Positions 33,998 to 42,244 of a stretch of DNA of 64,000 bases are shown here, in pieces; within the stretch, counting starts at the first letter, position 1; each line of letters begins with the position of its first letter. The translations under genes were made by a program, and so were the position numbers. The notes beneath the pieces are model-generated. The model saw only the letters and a program-made list of their open reading frames with translations. It searched no databases and was not told the DNA's origin. The stretch is taken from positions 62,001 through 126,000 of the forward strand of contig JAFYMC010000036.1 in assembly GCA_017556805.1 (NCBI GenBank), written 5' to 3'. Source of the stretch: Lachnospiraceae bacterium (GTDB lineage: Bacteria; Bacillota; Clostridia; Lachnospirales; Lachnospiraceae).

Positions 33998-35395
33998 ATG
34001 GATGAAAACAAAGAAAGAGAACATACGGAAGAACAGCAGGTAATACAAGAGCAGATTGTACCGAAAAAGAATAAGAATTGGAGACGTTTCGGAAAGGGAC
34101 TGGCTCGTGCCGCAATTTACGGAGTGGTGTTCGGATTGGCCGGCGGAGTTACCCTTGTGTTTACCGGAAATCTTTTGATTGAAAAGCTTGGTTTGGACCA
34201 TACATTACGTCAAATGGTGGGAATCGGTACCGCTACACAGGTCCCGTCTCCTACCGGTGTGCCCGGGATGACGCCGCCGCCGATGCTGACAGGAAGCCCG
34301 CATGGGACCGACACACCGACGCCGCCGGGACTTACGGCAACACCGCCGGAGACGACACCGGGAGTTACCGTTACCATTGAAGGCAACAAAACAGAGGGCG
34401 GTACAGAGCTGCCGGTAACGGATGAGACAGTACAGGGATTTTTGAACATGTATTCCGGAATTGCTGCGTTGTCCGGTGAATTAGAAAAGTCTCTGGTACA
34501 GATTACGGCAATTACGGAAGGAGTAGACTGGTTTGAAGAGTCTTATGAGACCGTAGGAAATGCAACGGGACTTTATGTAGGGGACAATGGTTTGGATATG
34601 CTGTTTTTGGCGAATTTGGATAGTATCGAAGGTGCAACGAAGTTCAGTGTGACCTTTGCAAACGGAGAATCGCTGCCGTGTGCCATTTTCTCTTATGATA
34701 CCAATTATCGTCTGGCTGTGGTGTCGGTACGTTTGTCGGCGGTGGCTCATATAGACAAGACATTATTTCCGGTTGAGGCGAAATTTGCGTTAGATGAGGT
34801 GGAGGTAGGAGCGCCGGTAATGGTACTGGGAAATCCGAACGGACATCCGGGGGCAATGGAGCTTGGCATGGCTACGGGAACAGGACAGGTGGTACAGGTA
34901 ATTGATGATGAAGTGGCGTATTTTACTACCGGTATTACGGAATATGCCGAGGGTGACGGCTTTGTATTTAATCTGGAGGGAGAAATCATCGGGATTGTCA
35001 GCCGGTCACTAAACAGCGGAGAACAGGGGGTTATCACGGCTGCAGCAGTAAATGGCATGCATGATATTATTGAAGCGATGTTGAATAATGTGCCGCGCAT
35101 GTATTGTGGCTTGCGCATGGAGACAGTGGATACCGTCATGGGCGGTAAATATAAGCTGCCGGAGGGAATCTATGTGACCGAGGTACTTACGGGAAGCCCG
35201 GCCATGTATGCGGGTATCAAGAACGGCGATATTATTACCACGGTAGGCATTACACCGGTAACCGGGGTACGGCAGTTTTATGAAGAAATCAGTAAGGTAG
35301 GTACACAAAGTGTCCGGATTCTTGTCAGTAGGGATATCAAGGGGGACCGTAAGGAGCAGACCCTGTTTATGACACCGGAGACCAGATTGCATTAA
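33998..35395 (+). CDS. HtrA-like membrane protein with degenerate protease domain and PDZ
   Basis: The protein has 465 aa. It has a Lys/Arg-rich N-terminus, one membrane helix (about 40-58) and a Pro/Thr/Gly-rich linker (about 78-128). A trypsin-like domain and a PDZ domain follow (LTGSPAMYAGIKNGDIITTVG). The fold matches DegP/HtrA, but the catalytic sites are lost. The His region reads LDMLFLANLDSI, not ILTNNHV. The Asp region reads NYRLAVVSV, not DLAVL. The Ser motif GNSGGP reads EGDGFVFN. It is probably a non-proteolytic peptide-binding sensor or scaffold linked to the adjacent two-component system. Confidence 0.8.
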   Translation: MDENKEREHTEEQQVIQEQIVPKKNKNWRRFGKGLARAAIYGVVFGLAGGVTLVFTGNLLIEKLGLDHTLRQMVGIGTATQVPSPTGVPGMTPPPMLTGSPHGTDTPTPPGLTATPPETTPGVTVTIEGNKTEGGTELPVTDETVQGFLNMYSGIAALSGELEKSLVQITAITEGVDWFEESYETVGNATGLYVGDNGLDMLFLANLDSIEGATKFSVTFANGESLPCAIFSYDTNYRLAVVSVRLSAVAHIDKTLFPVEAKFALDEVEVGAPVMVLGNPNGHPGAMELGMATGTGQVVQVIDDEVAYFTTGITEYAEGDGFVFNLEGEIIGIVSRSLNSGEQGVITAAAVNGMHDIIEAMLNNVPRMYCGLRMETVDTVMGGKYKLPEGIYVTEVLTGSPAMYAGIKNGDIITTVGITPVTGVRQFYEEISKVGTQSVRILVSRDIKGDRKEQTLFMTPETRLH

Positions 35396-35421
35396 AGGGG
35401 ATAGAAAACGGAGGAAGTAAA

Positions 35422-36360
35422 ATGCATTATTTAAAGGAATTACGGGACGGCGAGATGGTCTCGGAAAATTATTTTTGTAAGCAAAAGCAGACACTGCAGA
35501 CAAAGGCGGGGAAGAATTATTATTCCTTGATTTTACAGGATAAAACCGGCACCATTGACGGTAAGGTATGGGAATTAAATGCGGGAATCGAGCATTTTGA
35601 GGCGCTGGATTATATCCGTGTAGAGGGACAGGTGGTAAGTTTTCAGGGAGCGCTTCAGTTAAATATCCGCAGGGTGCGTCGTCTGTCTGAGGGGGAATAT
35701 GATGTCAGCGAGTACATGCCGTGTACCAAGAGGGATACCGCGGAAATGTACAAGGAGCTTCTTGGCTATATCGATTCCTTAAAGGATGCGCAGTTTAAGT
35801 TGTTGGCGGAGAGCTATTACAAAGAAGACCCGAAGTTTAAGGAGATGTTTTTGGCTCATTCCGCGGCAAAGACCATGCACCACAACTTTGTTGGAGGCCT
35901 TTTGGAGCATACGGTTTCCGTGACCAAGCTTTGCTCGTACCTTGCGGAGAATTATCCGGTACTGGACAGAGATTTGCTCCTTACGGCGGCGATGTTCCAT
36001 GATGTAGGTAAGCTTTCGGAGATTTCTCCGTTTCCGGAGAATGACTATACGGATGCGGGGCAGCTCCTCGGTCATATTTACATCGGTGCCGACTGGTTGT
36101 CGAAGCGGATGGATAAGCTGGGCGGATTTACGGTAAAACGTAAGAACGAACTGTTGCATTGCATTTTGTCCCATCACGGAGAGTTGGAATTCGGTTCTCC
36201 GAAGAAGCCGGAGCTTGCGGAGGCACTGGCCCTCAGTATGGCAGACAACCTGGATGCGAAGCTGGCAGGGGTTACCGCCCTCTTTGACAGCACTGAGGAA
36301 ACCGGCTGGCTGGGATATCAAAAGATGTTTGAGACAAACATGAGAAAAACTACAAAATAA
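35422..36360 (+). CDS. yhaM: 3'-5' exoribonuclease YhaM family
   Basis: The protein has 312 aa. An N-terminal OB fold (about 10-95, KNYYSLILQDKTGTIDGKVW) precedes an HD domain with HNFVGGLLEHTVSV, FHDVGKL and a distal LSHHG. YhaM degrades RNA and single-stranded DNA from the 3' end in the cytoplasm. The gene follows the HtrA-like gene by 26 bp with RBS ACGGAGGAAGTAAA. A MerR-type promoter begins 4 bp after its stop codon. Confidence 0.93.
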   Translation: MHYLKELRDGEMVSENYFCKQKQTLQTKAGKNYYSLILQDKTGTIDGKVWELNAGIEHFEALDYIRVEGQVVSFQGALQLNIRRVRRLSEGEYDVSEYMPCTKRDTAEMYKELLGYIDSLKDAQFKLLAESYYKEDPKFKEMFLAHSAAKTMHHNFVGGLLEHTVSVTKLCSYLAENYPVLDRDLLLTAAMFHDVGKLSEISPFPENDYTDAGQLLGHIYIGADWLSKRMDKLGGFTVKRKNELLHCILSHHGELEFGSPKKPELAEALALSMADNLDAKLAGVTALFDSTEETGWLGYQKMFETNMRKTTK

Positions 36361-36364
36361 TGAC

Positions 36365-36395
36365 TTGACATTACCCTTAGGGGAAGGTGTAGAGT
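36365..36395 (+). promoter_or_regulatory. MerR-type promoter/operator upstream of galE
   Basis: TTGACA (36365-36370) and TAGAGT (36390-36395) are separated by 19 bp, which is too long for normal sigma-A use. The spacer holds a palindrome (ACATTACCC, 36368-36376, and GGGGAAGGT, 36380-36388, 7 of 9 paired). This is the hallmark of promoters activated by MerR-family regulators. No MerR gene is in the window. Confidence 0.55.
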
Positions 36396-36434
36396 GTTCA
36401 TGGCGAAGATATTTTTAAACGGGAGGAGAACGAA

Positions 36435-37424
36435 ATGACGATTTTAGTATTAGGAGGAGCCGGTTATATCGGTTCCCACATGGTGTATGAGCTGGTAGAC
36501 AGAGGAATCGATGTAGTGGTAGCGGACAATCTGGAGACCGGTCATAAGGAAGCAGTACATGAAAAAGCACGTTTTTACGAGGGAGATATCCGGAACCGCG
36601 CTTTCGTGGACTCGGTATTTGAGAACGAAAAGATAGATGCGGTGATTCATTTTGCGGCCAATTCTTTGGTGGCGGAGAGTATGAAGAATCCGTTAAAGTA
36701 TTACGACAACAATGTATGCGGAACGAAGGTACTGTTGGAGTCTATGATTGCCCATGATGTAAAGAAGATTGTATTTTCCTCTACGGCGGCAACCTACGGA
36801 GAACCGGAAAATATTCCGATTCTGGAGTCCGATAAGACGTCTCCGATTAATACTTACGGTGAGACGAAGCTTGCTATGGAAAAGATGATGAAGTGGACGG
36901 ATACCGCCCATGGACTTAAGTATGTGGCACTGCGTTATTTCAATGCCTGCGGCGCACATCCGAGCGGTGCTATCGGTGAGGCCCATTCTCCGGAGAGCCA
37001 CCTGATTCCGTTGGTGCTTCAGGTGCCGCTTAACCAGCGTGACCACATCGACATTTGCGGAACGGACTATCCGACCAAGGACGGTACCTGCATCCGGGAT
37101 TACGTCCATGTCATGGATTTGGCACAGGCCCATGTGCTTGCGGTAGAGTATTTAATGCAGGGGAACGAAAGTAATGTATTTAATCTCGGTAGCGGCGAAG
37201 GCTACAGTGTAAGAGAAATCGTAGAGGGAGCGAGACGTGTGACCGGTCTGCCGATTAAGGCTCAGGATGCACCGCGTCGCGGCGGTGACCCGGCAACTCT
37301 CATTGCTTCCAGTGAAAAGGCGAGAACGGTACTGGGCTGGAAACCGCAGTATACCGATATGGAAGAGATTATTGCTACGGCGTGGAGGTGGCACAGCAGT
37401 CACCCGAACGGGTATCAGAAGTAA
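36435..37424 (+). CDS. galE: UDP-glucose 4-epimerase
   Basis: The protein has 329 aa and AACGGGAGGAGAACGAA precedes the ATG. It interconverts UDP-glucose and UDP-galactose. The NAD-binding GGAGYIGSH is at residues 7-15. The catalytic Tyr/Lys pair is in [11 protein letters not shown], with Ser in FSSTAATYG. The C-terminal YRPPRRAGD-like [15 protein letters not shown] is intact. The promoter upstream is of MerR type, which suggests induction by a stress or effector. A hairpin follows the stop. Confidence 0.96.
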   Translation: MTILVLGGAGYIGSHMVYELVDRGIDVVVADNLETGHKEAVHEKARFYEGDIRNRAFVDSVFENEKIDAVIHFAANSLVAESMKNPLKYYDNNVCGTKVLLESMIAHDVKKIVFSSTAATYGEPENIPILESDKTSPINTYGETKLAMEKMMKWTDTAHGLKYVALRYFNACGAHPSGAIGEAHSPESHLIPLVLQVPLNQRDHIDICGTDYPTKDGTCIRDYVHVMDLAQAHVLAVEYLMQGNESNVFNLGSGEGYSVREIVEGARRVTGLPIKAQDAPRRGGDPATLIASSEKARTVLGWKPQYTDMEEIIATAWRWHSSHPNGYQK

Positions 37425-37431
37425 AATTTTG

Positions 37432-37472
37432 AGGTCAAAACGGTTGGGAAATCCGGACGTTTTGACCTTAAA
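37432..37472 (+). terminator. Hairpin after galE
   Basis: A perfect 11-bp stem (AGGTCAAAACG, 37432-37442, and CGTTTTGACCT, 37458-37468) has only a weak T tract (TAAATT) after it, so termination may be partial. Confidence 0.6.
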
Positions 37473-37504
37473 TTCCGATAAGAACAGAAAGCGGGAAAGT
37501 TAGT

Positions 37505-38980
37505 ATGATTCCGAAAAAGAACGAGATTGTGACAATTGAGATTACGGATATGGGAAGTGGCGGAGAAGGCATCGGTCGTGCGGACGGGTTTACCCTGTTT
37601 GTAAAGGGAGCCGTGGTAGGCGATGTGATTGAAGCCAAAGTATTAAAGGCAAAGAAGACCTACGGCTATGCAAAAATTGAAACGATTGTGCGTCCGTCAG
37701 AGAATCGTGTGGAGCCGGTATGTCCGGTGGCGGGACGGTGCGGCGGATGTCAGCTACAGTCCATGAGCTATCCCGCTCAGCTGGCGTGGAAGGAACGTAA
37801 GGTAAAGGGATGCTTGGAACGCATCGGAGGAGTAGAGTTTGCAGAGGAAGGTGACGCACAGGGAGTAGGTGAAGTTGAAAACCTTACGGATGCGGCACCG
37901 GGGGATGTGGCAAAACAGGACAAGCCACGCTTCCTTGCGATTCTTGGCATGGAGGACTGCTTTGCTTACCGGAATAAAGCTCAGTTTCCGGTAGGAAAAG
38001 ATAAGAATGGGAAGATTGTTACCGGTTTTTATGCGGGACACAGCCATGCGATTATTCCGAGTACATCCTGTGCGATACAGGCACCGGTCAATGAAGTGAT
38101 ATGTAAAACGGTATGCGAGCATATGGAGCAGTATCGGATTGCTCCGTATGACGAGGAGATCCATACCGGTCTGGTGCGTCATATTTTAACGAGAGTGGGC
38201 GCGGCAACCGGAGAGGTGCTGGTATGTCTGATTGTGAACGGTAAGAATTTCCCGAAGACAGAGATGCTGGCGGAGCGGCTAAAAGAAGCAGTAGAGCAGC
38301 AGAAGTTGACGTTAAAAGGAGTTTGCCTAAATGTAAATCGCGAGAAAACTAATGTGATTCTCGGAACCGAAGTCATCCCGGTGTGGGGCGATACCTATAT
38401 TACGGATTATATCGGAGATGTGTCCTTCCGGATTTCCCCTTTGTCCTTTTATCAGGTGAATCCGAAGCAGACAAAGGTACTGTATGAAAAAGCGTTGGAG
38501 TTTGCGGGTCTGACCGGTGACGAAATCGTTTGGGACTTATATTGCGGTATCGGAACCATTTCCTTGTTCCTTGCCAAAAAGGCAAAGCAGGTGTACGGTG
38601 TGGAAATCGTACCCCAGGCTATTGAGGATGCGAAGAAGAATGCTGTCCGAAATGAGATTACCAATGCGGAGTTTTTCGTGGGCGCCGCAGAGGATGTATT
38701 GCCGGCGAAATATAAAGAAAGTAACGGCAGTATGCGTGCGGACGTGATTGTGGTGGATCCGCCGCGAAAGGGCTGTGACGAGGCACTTTTGCAGACCGTG
38801 GTCAATATGGAACCGAAGCGTGTAGTCTATGTTTCCTGTGACCCGGCGACTCTGGCAAGGGATGTGAAATACCTGGAAGAGAACGGGTACAAGCTTGTAA
38901 AGGCACAACCGGTGGATATGTTCCCGTTTACGGAGCATGTCGAGACGGTATGCTTATTGTCTAAACTTCATGAAGCATAG
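37505..38980 (+). CDS. rlmD: 23S rRNA (uracil-1939-C5)-methyltransferase RlmD family
   Basis: The protein has 491 aa. An N-terminal TRAM domain (about 1-65) is followed by the 4Fe-4S Cys motif CPVAGRCGGCQLQ and the Cys in STSCAIQ. The SAM domain has VWDLYCGIGTISLFLA, and the catalytic Cys is in VSCDPATLARD. It methylates U1939 or a related uridine of 23S rRNA. Compared with usual lengths near 450 it has an extra acidic insert (about residues 118-143, rich in Gly/Glu/Asp). The close relative RumA/TrmA cannot be excluded fully. The RBS is GCGGGAAAGTTAGT. Confidence 0.88.
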   Translation: MIPKKNEIVTIEITDMGSGGEGIGRADGFTLFVKGAVVGDVIEAKVLKAKKTYGYAKIETIVRPSENRVEPVCPVAGRCGGCQLQSMSYPAQLAWKERKVKGCLERIGGVEFAEEGDAQGVGEVENLTDAAPGDVAKQDKPRFLAILGMEDCFAYRNKAQFPVGKDKNGKIVTGFYAGHSHAIIPSTSCAIQAPVNEVICKTVCEHMEQYRIAPYDEEIHTGLVRHILTRVGAATGEVLVCLIVNGKNFPKTEMLAERLKEAVEQQKLTLKGVCLNVNREKTNVILGTEVIPVWGDTYITDYIGDVSFRISPLSFYQVNPKQTKVLYEKALEFAGLTGDEIVWDLYCGIGTISLFLAKKAKQVYGVEIVPQAIEDAKKNAVRNEITNAEFFVGAAEDVLPAKYKESNGSMRADVIVVDPPRKGCDEALLQTVVNMEPKRVVYVSCDPATLARDVKYLEENGYKLVKAQPVDMFPFTEHVETVCLLSKLHEA

Positions 38981-39071
38981 CATCTGTGGCTGAGCATAAT
39001 GATGGAATGAAGGTTTCTCAATCCGTCAAAGAGCGTGAATGCAAAGCAACCATAGTGTCAGGAGGAGAAGG

Positions 39072-39182
39072 GTGCAAGAGGTCCGGCGGATCTGCTCTGC
39101 GCGGACCGAAGCGGAGCGGAGACAGGCGGTTGTAGAGGCGTTGAAACACTTTAGGATGGTGAATCGTTCAACGAAGATGTAA
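39072..39182 (+). CDS. Short 36-aa ORF upstream of the HTH gene
   Basis: A 36-codon ORF starts at GTG 39072 with AGGAGGAGAAGG just before it. The product is Arg-rich and helical (begins VQEVRRICSARTEAERRQA). Its stop at 39180-39182 lies 13 nt before the apparent start of the HTH gene. Codon content looks coding-like. It may be a real small protein or a leader that couples translation to the next gene. No homologue is recognised. Confidence 0.45.
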   Translation: MQEVRRICSARTEAERRQAVVEALKHFRMVNRSTKM

Positions 39183-39195
39183 TGGAGGATGTAAC

Positions 39196-39714
39196 ATAGC
39201 ACGTGTATCTGCAAAAGAGGACAAAAGCATATATCAGGTACGTAGAGAAGAGCTGGGACTTTCCAGAGAAAAGGCAAGTGAGCTTTTGGTGACGATACCA
39301 CCGGAGAAAATCGAACGTATCGAGAATGAGAAGATTCTTCCCCGGCCGGAGGACATTCTGACCATGGCGGAGGGGTATAAGATGCCCAGCCTGTGCAATT
39401 ATTATTGTGCCAATGAATGTCCCATCGGGAAACAATATGTGCCGGAGATTAAAGTAAAGGATTTGTCCCAGATTGTGCTGGAAATGCTGGCATCCTTAAA
39501 TACCATGCAGAGAAAGCAGGAGCGTCTTATTGAGATTACGGCAGACGGGAAGATTGAGGAGAACGAGATTCGGGACTTTATTCACATTCAGGAGGAACTG
39601 GAGAGGATTTCGATTACGGTGGAAACGATGCAGCTTTGGGTGGAGAAGATGCTGGCGGAGAATGTGATTAACATGGATGTATACCGTGAATATAAAGATA
39701 AAACGAAGCAGTAG
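39196..39714 (+). CDS. HTH-domain protein with apparent AUA start
   Basis: The frame has no ATG, GTG or TTG until TTG 39286, yet coding sequence clearly starts earlier. It reads ARVSAKEDKSIYQVRREELG before the track of LSREKASELL, a helix-turn-helix. A perfect SD (GGAGG, 39184-39188) is 7 nt before ATA 39196, giving 172 aa. The rest is a regulator-like protein with Cys (CNYYCANECPIG, about residue 60-72) and a coiled C-terminus. The start is either a true AUA initiation or an ATG-to-ATA mutation. A 36-aa ORF precedes it. Confidence 0.7.
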   Translation: MARVSAKEDKSIYQVRREELGLSREKASELLVTIPPEKIERIENEKILPRPEDILTMAEGYKMPSLCNYYCANECPIGKQYVPEIKVKDLSQIVLEMLASLNTMQRKQERLIEITADGKIEENEIRDFIHIQEELERISITVETMQLWVEKMLAENVINMDVYREYKDKTKQ

Positions 39715-39753
39715 TACGGCGGGAGAGTTATTTTGCACATTTTGTAAAAATAG

Positions 39754-39784
39754 TGACTCTTTTTTTGCGAAATGAGTCATTTTC
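39754..39784 (+). terminator. Terminator of the HTH gene
   Basis: The stem TGACTCtTTT (39754-39763) pairs with AAAtGAGTCA (39770-39779) with one mismatch, and TTTTC follows. Confidence 0.65.
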
Positions 39785-39857
39785 TGTTGCAAAAAGATAC
39801 GGTACAATAAACATATGTTGTAGGAAACAAAACAAATGATTACGGAGGTTTTATAAA

Positions 39858-40280
39858 ATGAAATCAGCAACGTATCGCGTATTTTCCGGAGTTTTTATCT
39901 GCATGGGTATATTTTTTCTTGTGGCAAATATTTTGATAATGGTACCGAGCATGAAATTCAGGAAAACGGCACAGGAGGTTACGGGAAGCATCGCCGAAAT
40001 AGAAGAGACGTATCTCGGAGGCGGCAGATACATTCGTACAGTGTATGTCGATTTTACTTATGAAGGGAAGAGATATGAAAAGGTACAAATGAACCAGTAT
40101 AGTAACGGTATGAAGGAGGGAGAGCAACTGGATTTGTTGATAGACCCGAATAATCCGACGGAAGTGAGAACCGTAGACGGAGATCGGAACGGTGGAATTC
40201 TTTTGACGATTGTGGGCGTTATTTCCCTTGCAATCGGCATTTTGCCGAGGGTATTAAGACGTAAGAAAAAGGAAACGTAA
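39858..40280 (+). CDS. DUF3592-type membrane protein
   Basis: The protein has 140 aa and TTACGGAGGTTTTATAAA precedes the ATG. An N-terminal membrane helix (about 8-28) is followed by a beta-rich exposed domain (YVDFTYEGKRYE...LDLLIDPNNP) and a second helix near the C-terminus (about 113-132), ending in a lysine-rich tail. This is the layout of DUF3592 proteins, whose function is unknown. The next gene, also a membrane protein, follows at 40 bp, so the two may form an operon. Confidence 0.7.
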   Translation: MKSATYRVFSGVFICMGIFFLVANILIMVPSMKFRKTAQEVTGSIAEIEETYLGGGRYIRTVYVDFTYEGKRYEKVQMNQYSNGMKEGEQLDLLIDPNNPTEVRTVDGDRNGGILLTIVGVISLAIGILPRVLRRKKKET

Positions 40281-40320
40281 GAGGAGGCGTCGCCTGACAG
40301 TAACGAAAAGGAGAGAGCGT

Positions 40321-40968
40321 ATGTATACTGTAAAAAACGTTTTATTTGAACAATTGAAAACCATTCCGAAAAGAGTAAAGGTTTTAGGCATTCTGTATTT
40401 CTTTTTCCCGTTTCTGTGCTTATGCGGCATGGGAATTCCGGAAGTCAGAAACGTTTTGCTTAGCGGACCGGAGCTGCTGGATAATATCGTGCAGGCACTA
40501 TTGGTTGGAGGGTTGATTTTATGGGCACCTGCCGGTTTTTTTTTCTTAATCGTAACAAGAAAGCGAGGTGTCGGTGCCTATAAATATTATCCGAACTGTC
40601 CGGATGACTGTCGTTTTGAAATCGAAACCACCTTTGATTTTGAATCCCAACCGGGAGAGGTATTTTGTATCATTCGGAATCCGGCAAATAACAACGCCCC
40701 GTACAAACAACCTGTTAAAGAATTTCAATACGACCACATTACCAAGGTTCTGTTATATGTCTGGAATACGCCGGTTACTCTTGTACCGGGCGGCAAAAAC
40801 CTTGTACAGCCTTCAGCCAGATTCTTTACAGGAGCGATTATTTCCCCGTATTCCGAAGAGTTAATTGACCTTATACTGAAAAACGACATCAATGACAGTA
40901 TTTCTATCAAAAAATTAGACACAAAAGCAGCTAACTATATCGAGCAGGCTGTGAAGGAAAAACGTTAA
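40321..40968 (+). CDS. Hypothetical membrane protein
   Basis: The protein has 215 aa. Two hydrophobic segments (about 20-40 and 58-82) form a membrane pair, then a cytosolic or exposed domain of about 130 aa with a PN-rich loop follows. No domain is recognised. The RBS AAAGGAGAGAGCGT is good. It ends with a strong terminator. Its neighbour is a DUF3592-type membrane protein. Confidence 0.65.
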   Translation: MYTVKNVLFEQLKTIPKRVKVLGILYFFFPFLCLCGMGIPEVRNVLLSGPELLDNIVQALLVGGLILWAPAGFFFLIVTRKRGVGAYKYYPNCPDDCRFEIETTFDFESQPGEVFCIIRNPANNNAPYKQPVKEFQYDHITKVLLYVWNTPVTLVPGGKNLVQPSARFFTGAIISPYSEELIDLILKNDINDSISIKKLDTKAANYIEQAVKEKR

Positions 40969-40973
40969 AAACA

Positions 40974-41006
40974 GGAGAAGGCTTCAATGGCGCCTTCTCC
41001 TTTGTT
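40974..41006 (+). terminator. Terminator after the membrane protein gene
   Basis: A perfect 9-bp stem (GGAGAAGGC, 40974-40982, and GCCTTCTCC, 40992-41000) is followed by TTTGTTTG. Confidence 0.8.
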
Positions 41007-41080
41007 TGTTTGCATTGTCATTTAGAGCATCCGGAACAAAGCTTACACTTACATAATTTGTAAATAGTTCAAATTAGGGC

Positions 41081-41144
41081 TTGACATATTATCGAAATGA
41101 TAGTATCATAATAATGAAAAGATGTTATCAAAATAATACTATCA
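41081..41144 (+). promoter_or_regulatory. Promoter with palindromic operator before a lipoprotein gene
   Basis: TTGACA (41081-41086) and TATCAT (41104-41109) are 17 bp apart. A 13-bp palindrome ATGATAGTATCAT (41097-41109) overlaps the -10, and a 9-bp inverted copy of its left part (ATACTATCA, 41136-41144) lies 30 bp downstream. This double site looks like an operator for an unknown repressor. Confidence 0.6.
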
Positions 41145-41165
41145 AAAACAAAAAGGAGAAAACAA

Positions 41166-41798
41166 ATGAAGAAAAGAGTTTTTGTAACTGTAGCAGTTAT
41201 GGCAATGACATTATTGTGCATGGGATGTAAAACCACAACCAATGAGAATCCGAAGGGAAATGATGAGAACGTTGTTGCTTCGGAAGAGGTGTCTAAGGGC
41301 GACGCAAAGGATGAGAAAGAGCAAATTTCTCTTGATTTTGCCGAGGATGGAATGCATGTGGGAGACAAAGTGATTCCGCTGCCGGTTGACGGAGCAGAGC
41401 TGATTGCGCTGTGGGGAGAGCCGAGAGTCGTGGTACATGAAAACGAGGTGAACCTTGATGCGCCGAAGCGTACGAATTATGTGTGGGACGAAATTGGAAT
41501 TTTCTGCTATTTATATGAGCAAGACGGGGTACATAGTGATGTGTACAGTATCGGTGTCGTGGTAAATAAGGATAATGATTATGTACATTATCCGGAAAAG
41601 ATGTTTAAAGGCACTATGACCATTGAAGGCAAGCCGTGGTACAAGGCACTGCCGACCGGTGAGGATTTGGAACTCTTTCGCGTGTATACCGTCGGAGACT
41701 ATTCTTTGTGGAGTGAGTACACGGACATTTATAATCCGGAGAAAACCGGAACTGCGGCGGATTATGTAGGTATCGAGATGTCGATTGCATCGGAGTAA
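41166..41798 (+). CDS. Lipoprotein of unknown function
   Basis: The protein has 210 aa and AAAAAGGAGAAAACAA precedes the ATG. The signal peptide ends with LLCMGC, a good lipobox (Cys about residue 20). A Lys/Glu-rich linker (about 22-55) follows, then a globular domain with many Tyr and Trp (YVWDEIGIFCYLYEQDG). No family is recognised. It sits on the outer membrane face and is controlled by a palindromic operator. Confidence 0.75.
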   Translation: MKKRVFVTVAVMAMTLLCMGCKTTTNENPKGNDENVVASEEVSKGDAKDEKEQISLDFAEDGMHVGDKVIPLPVDGAELIALWGEPRVVVHENEVNLDAPKRTNYVWDEIGIFCYLYEQDGVHSDVYSIGVVVNKDNDYVHYPEKMFKGTMTIEGKPWYKALPTGEDLELFRVYTVGDYSLWSEYTDIYNPEKTGTAADYVGIEMSIASE

Positions 41799-41821
41799 GA
41801 GGGATGAAATAAGGGACTTTG

Positions 41822-41855
41822 AAAAAGCTTGGACTATTGTGGTCCGGGCTTTTTG
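41822..41855 (+). terminator. Terminator of the lipoprotein gene
   Basis: The stem AAAAAGCTTGGAC (41822-41834) pairs with GTCCGGGCTTTTT (41842-41854), allowing G-T pairs, and ends in a T run. Confidence 0.75.
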
Positions 41856-41859
41856 GTCT

Positions 41860-41887
41860 TTGTTTTTGATGCAATGTGTGATATAAT
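41860..41887 (+). promoter_or_regulatory. Promoter of the zinc-ribbon gene
   Basis: TTGTTT (41860-41865) and perfect TATAAT (41882-41887) are separated by 16 bp. The leader to ATG 41967 is about 75 nt. Confidence 0.55.
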
Positions 41888-41966
41888 GAATGAGCAGGAC
41901 AATCAATGAAGTGGGAAAACATAGAGCGTTCGTTGCGTTTTGCGACTATTTCGGAGGGAGCACAGT

Positions 41967-42125
41967 ATGAGAATTAAATGTGATTATTGCGGCAGCATAA
42001 TAGAGGAACTGAATGAGGTTTGTCCCAATTGCGGTGCCGCATTGAGTGGAGTAAATCGCTTTGCGGGGGAGCAACCGCAAACCATAGAAGAACTGAAAGC
42101 GTGGTACATAGCGAGGAAGCGATGA
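41967..42125 (+). pseudogene. Zinc-ribbon protein, frameshifted before its acidic tail
   Basis: ATG 41967 (RBS GGAGGGAGCACAGT) encodes a zinc ribbon (CDYCGSIIEELNEVCPNCG) and a helix (TIEELKAWYIAR), then stops at 42125 after 52 aa. One base further on, the plus-one frame (42121-42213) gives an unusual tail of about 30 residues made almost only of Asp, Trp, Ser, Gly, Tyr (units DWDSG). Such acidic tails fit this protein type. The frame is thus broken by one extra base, a real mutation, a sequencing error, or a programmed +1 shift at CGA-TGA. A third frame has an ATG (42122) overlapping the stop. Confidence 0.5.
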
Positions 42126-42244
42126 TTACGATGATGATTGGGACACTGACTATGACTGGGATTCCGGAAGCGATTGGGATTCCGGCGGAACGGACTGGGA
42201 TTCCGATTGGTGATAAAGGAAATTTTAGCTGAAGGAGACATAGG

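Noticed and set aside
38981-39071. Possible structured leader after rlmD
   Set aside because: GC-rich short inverted repeats (GGTCCG/CGGACC) fall inside the 36-aa ORF region and show no known RNA class.
42122-42232. 36-aa ORF (MITMMIGTL...) overlapping the zinc-ribbon stop
   Set aside because: It overlaps the stop as ATGA and could be coupled, but its GIP-repeat product is the out-of-frame reading of the acidic DWDSG tail, so the tail frame is preferred.
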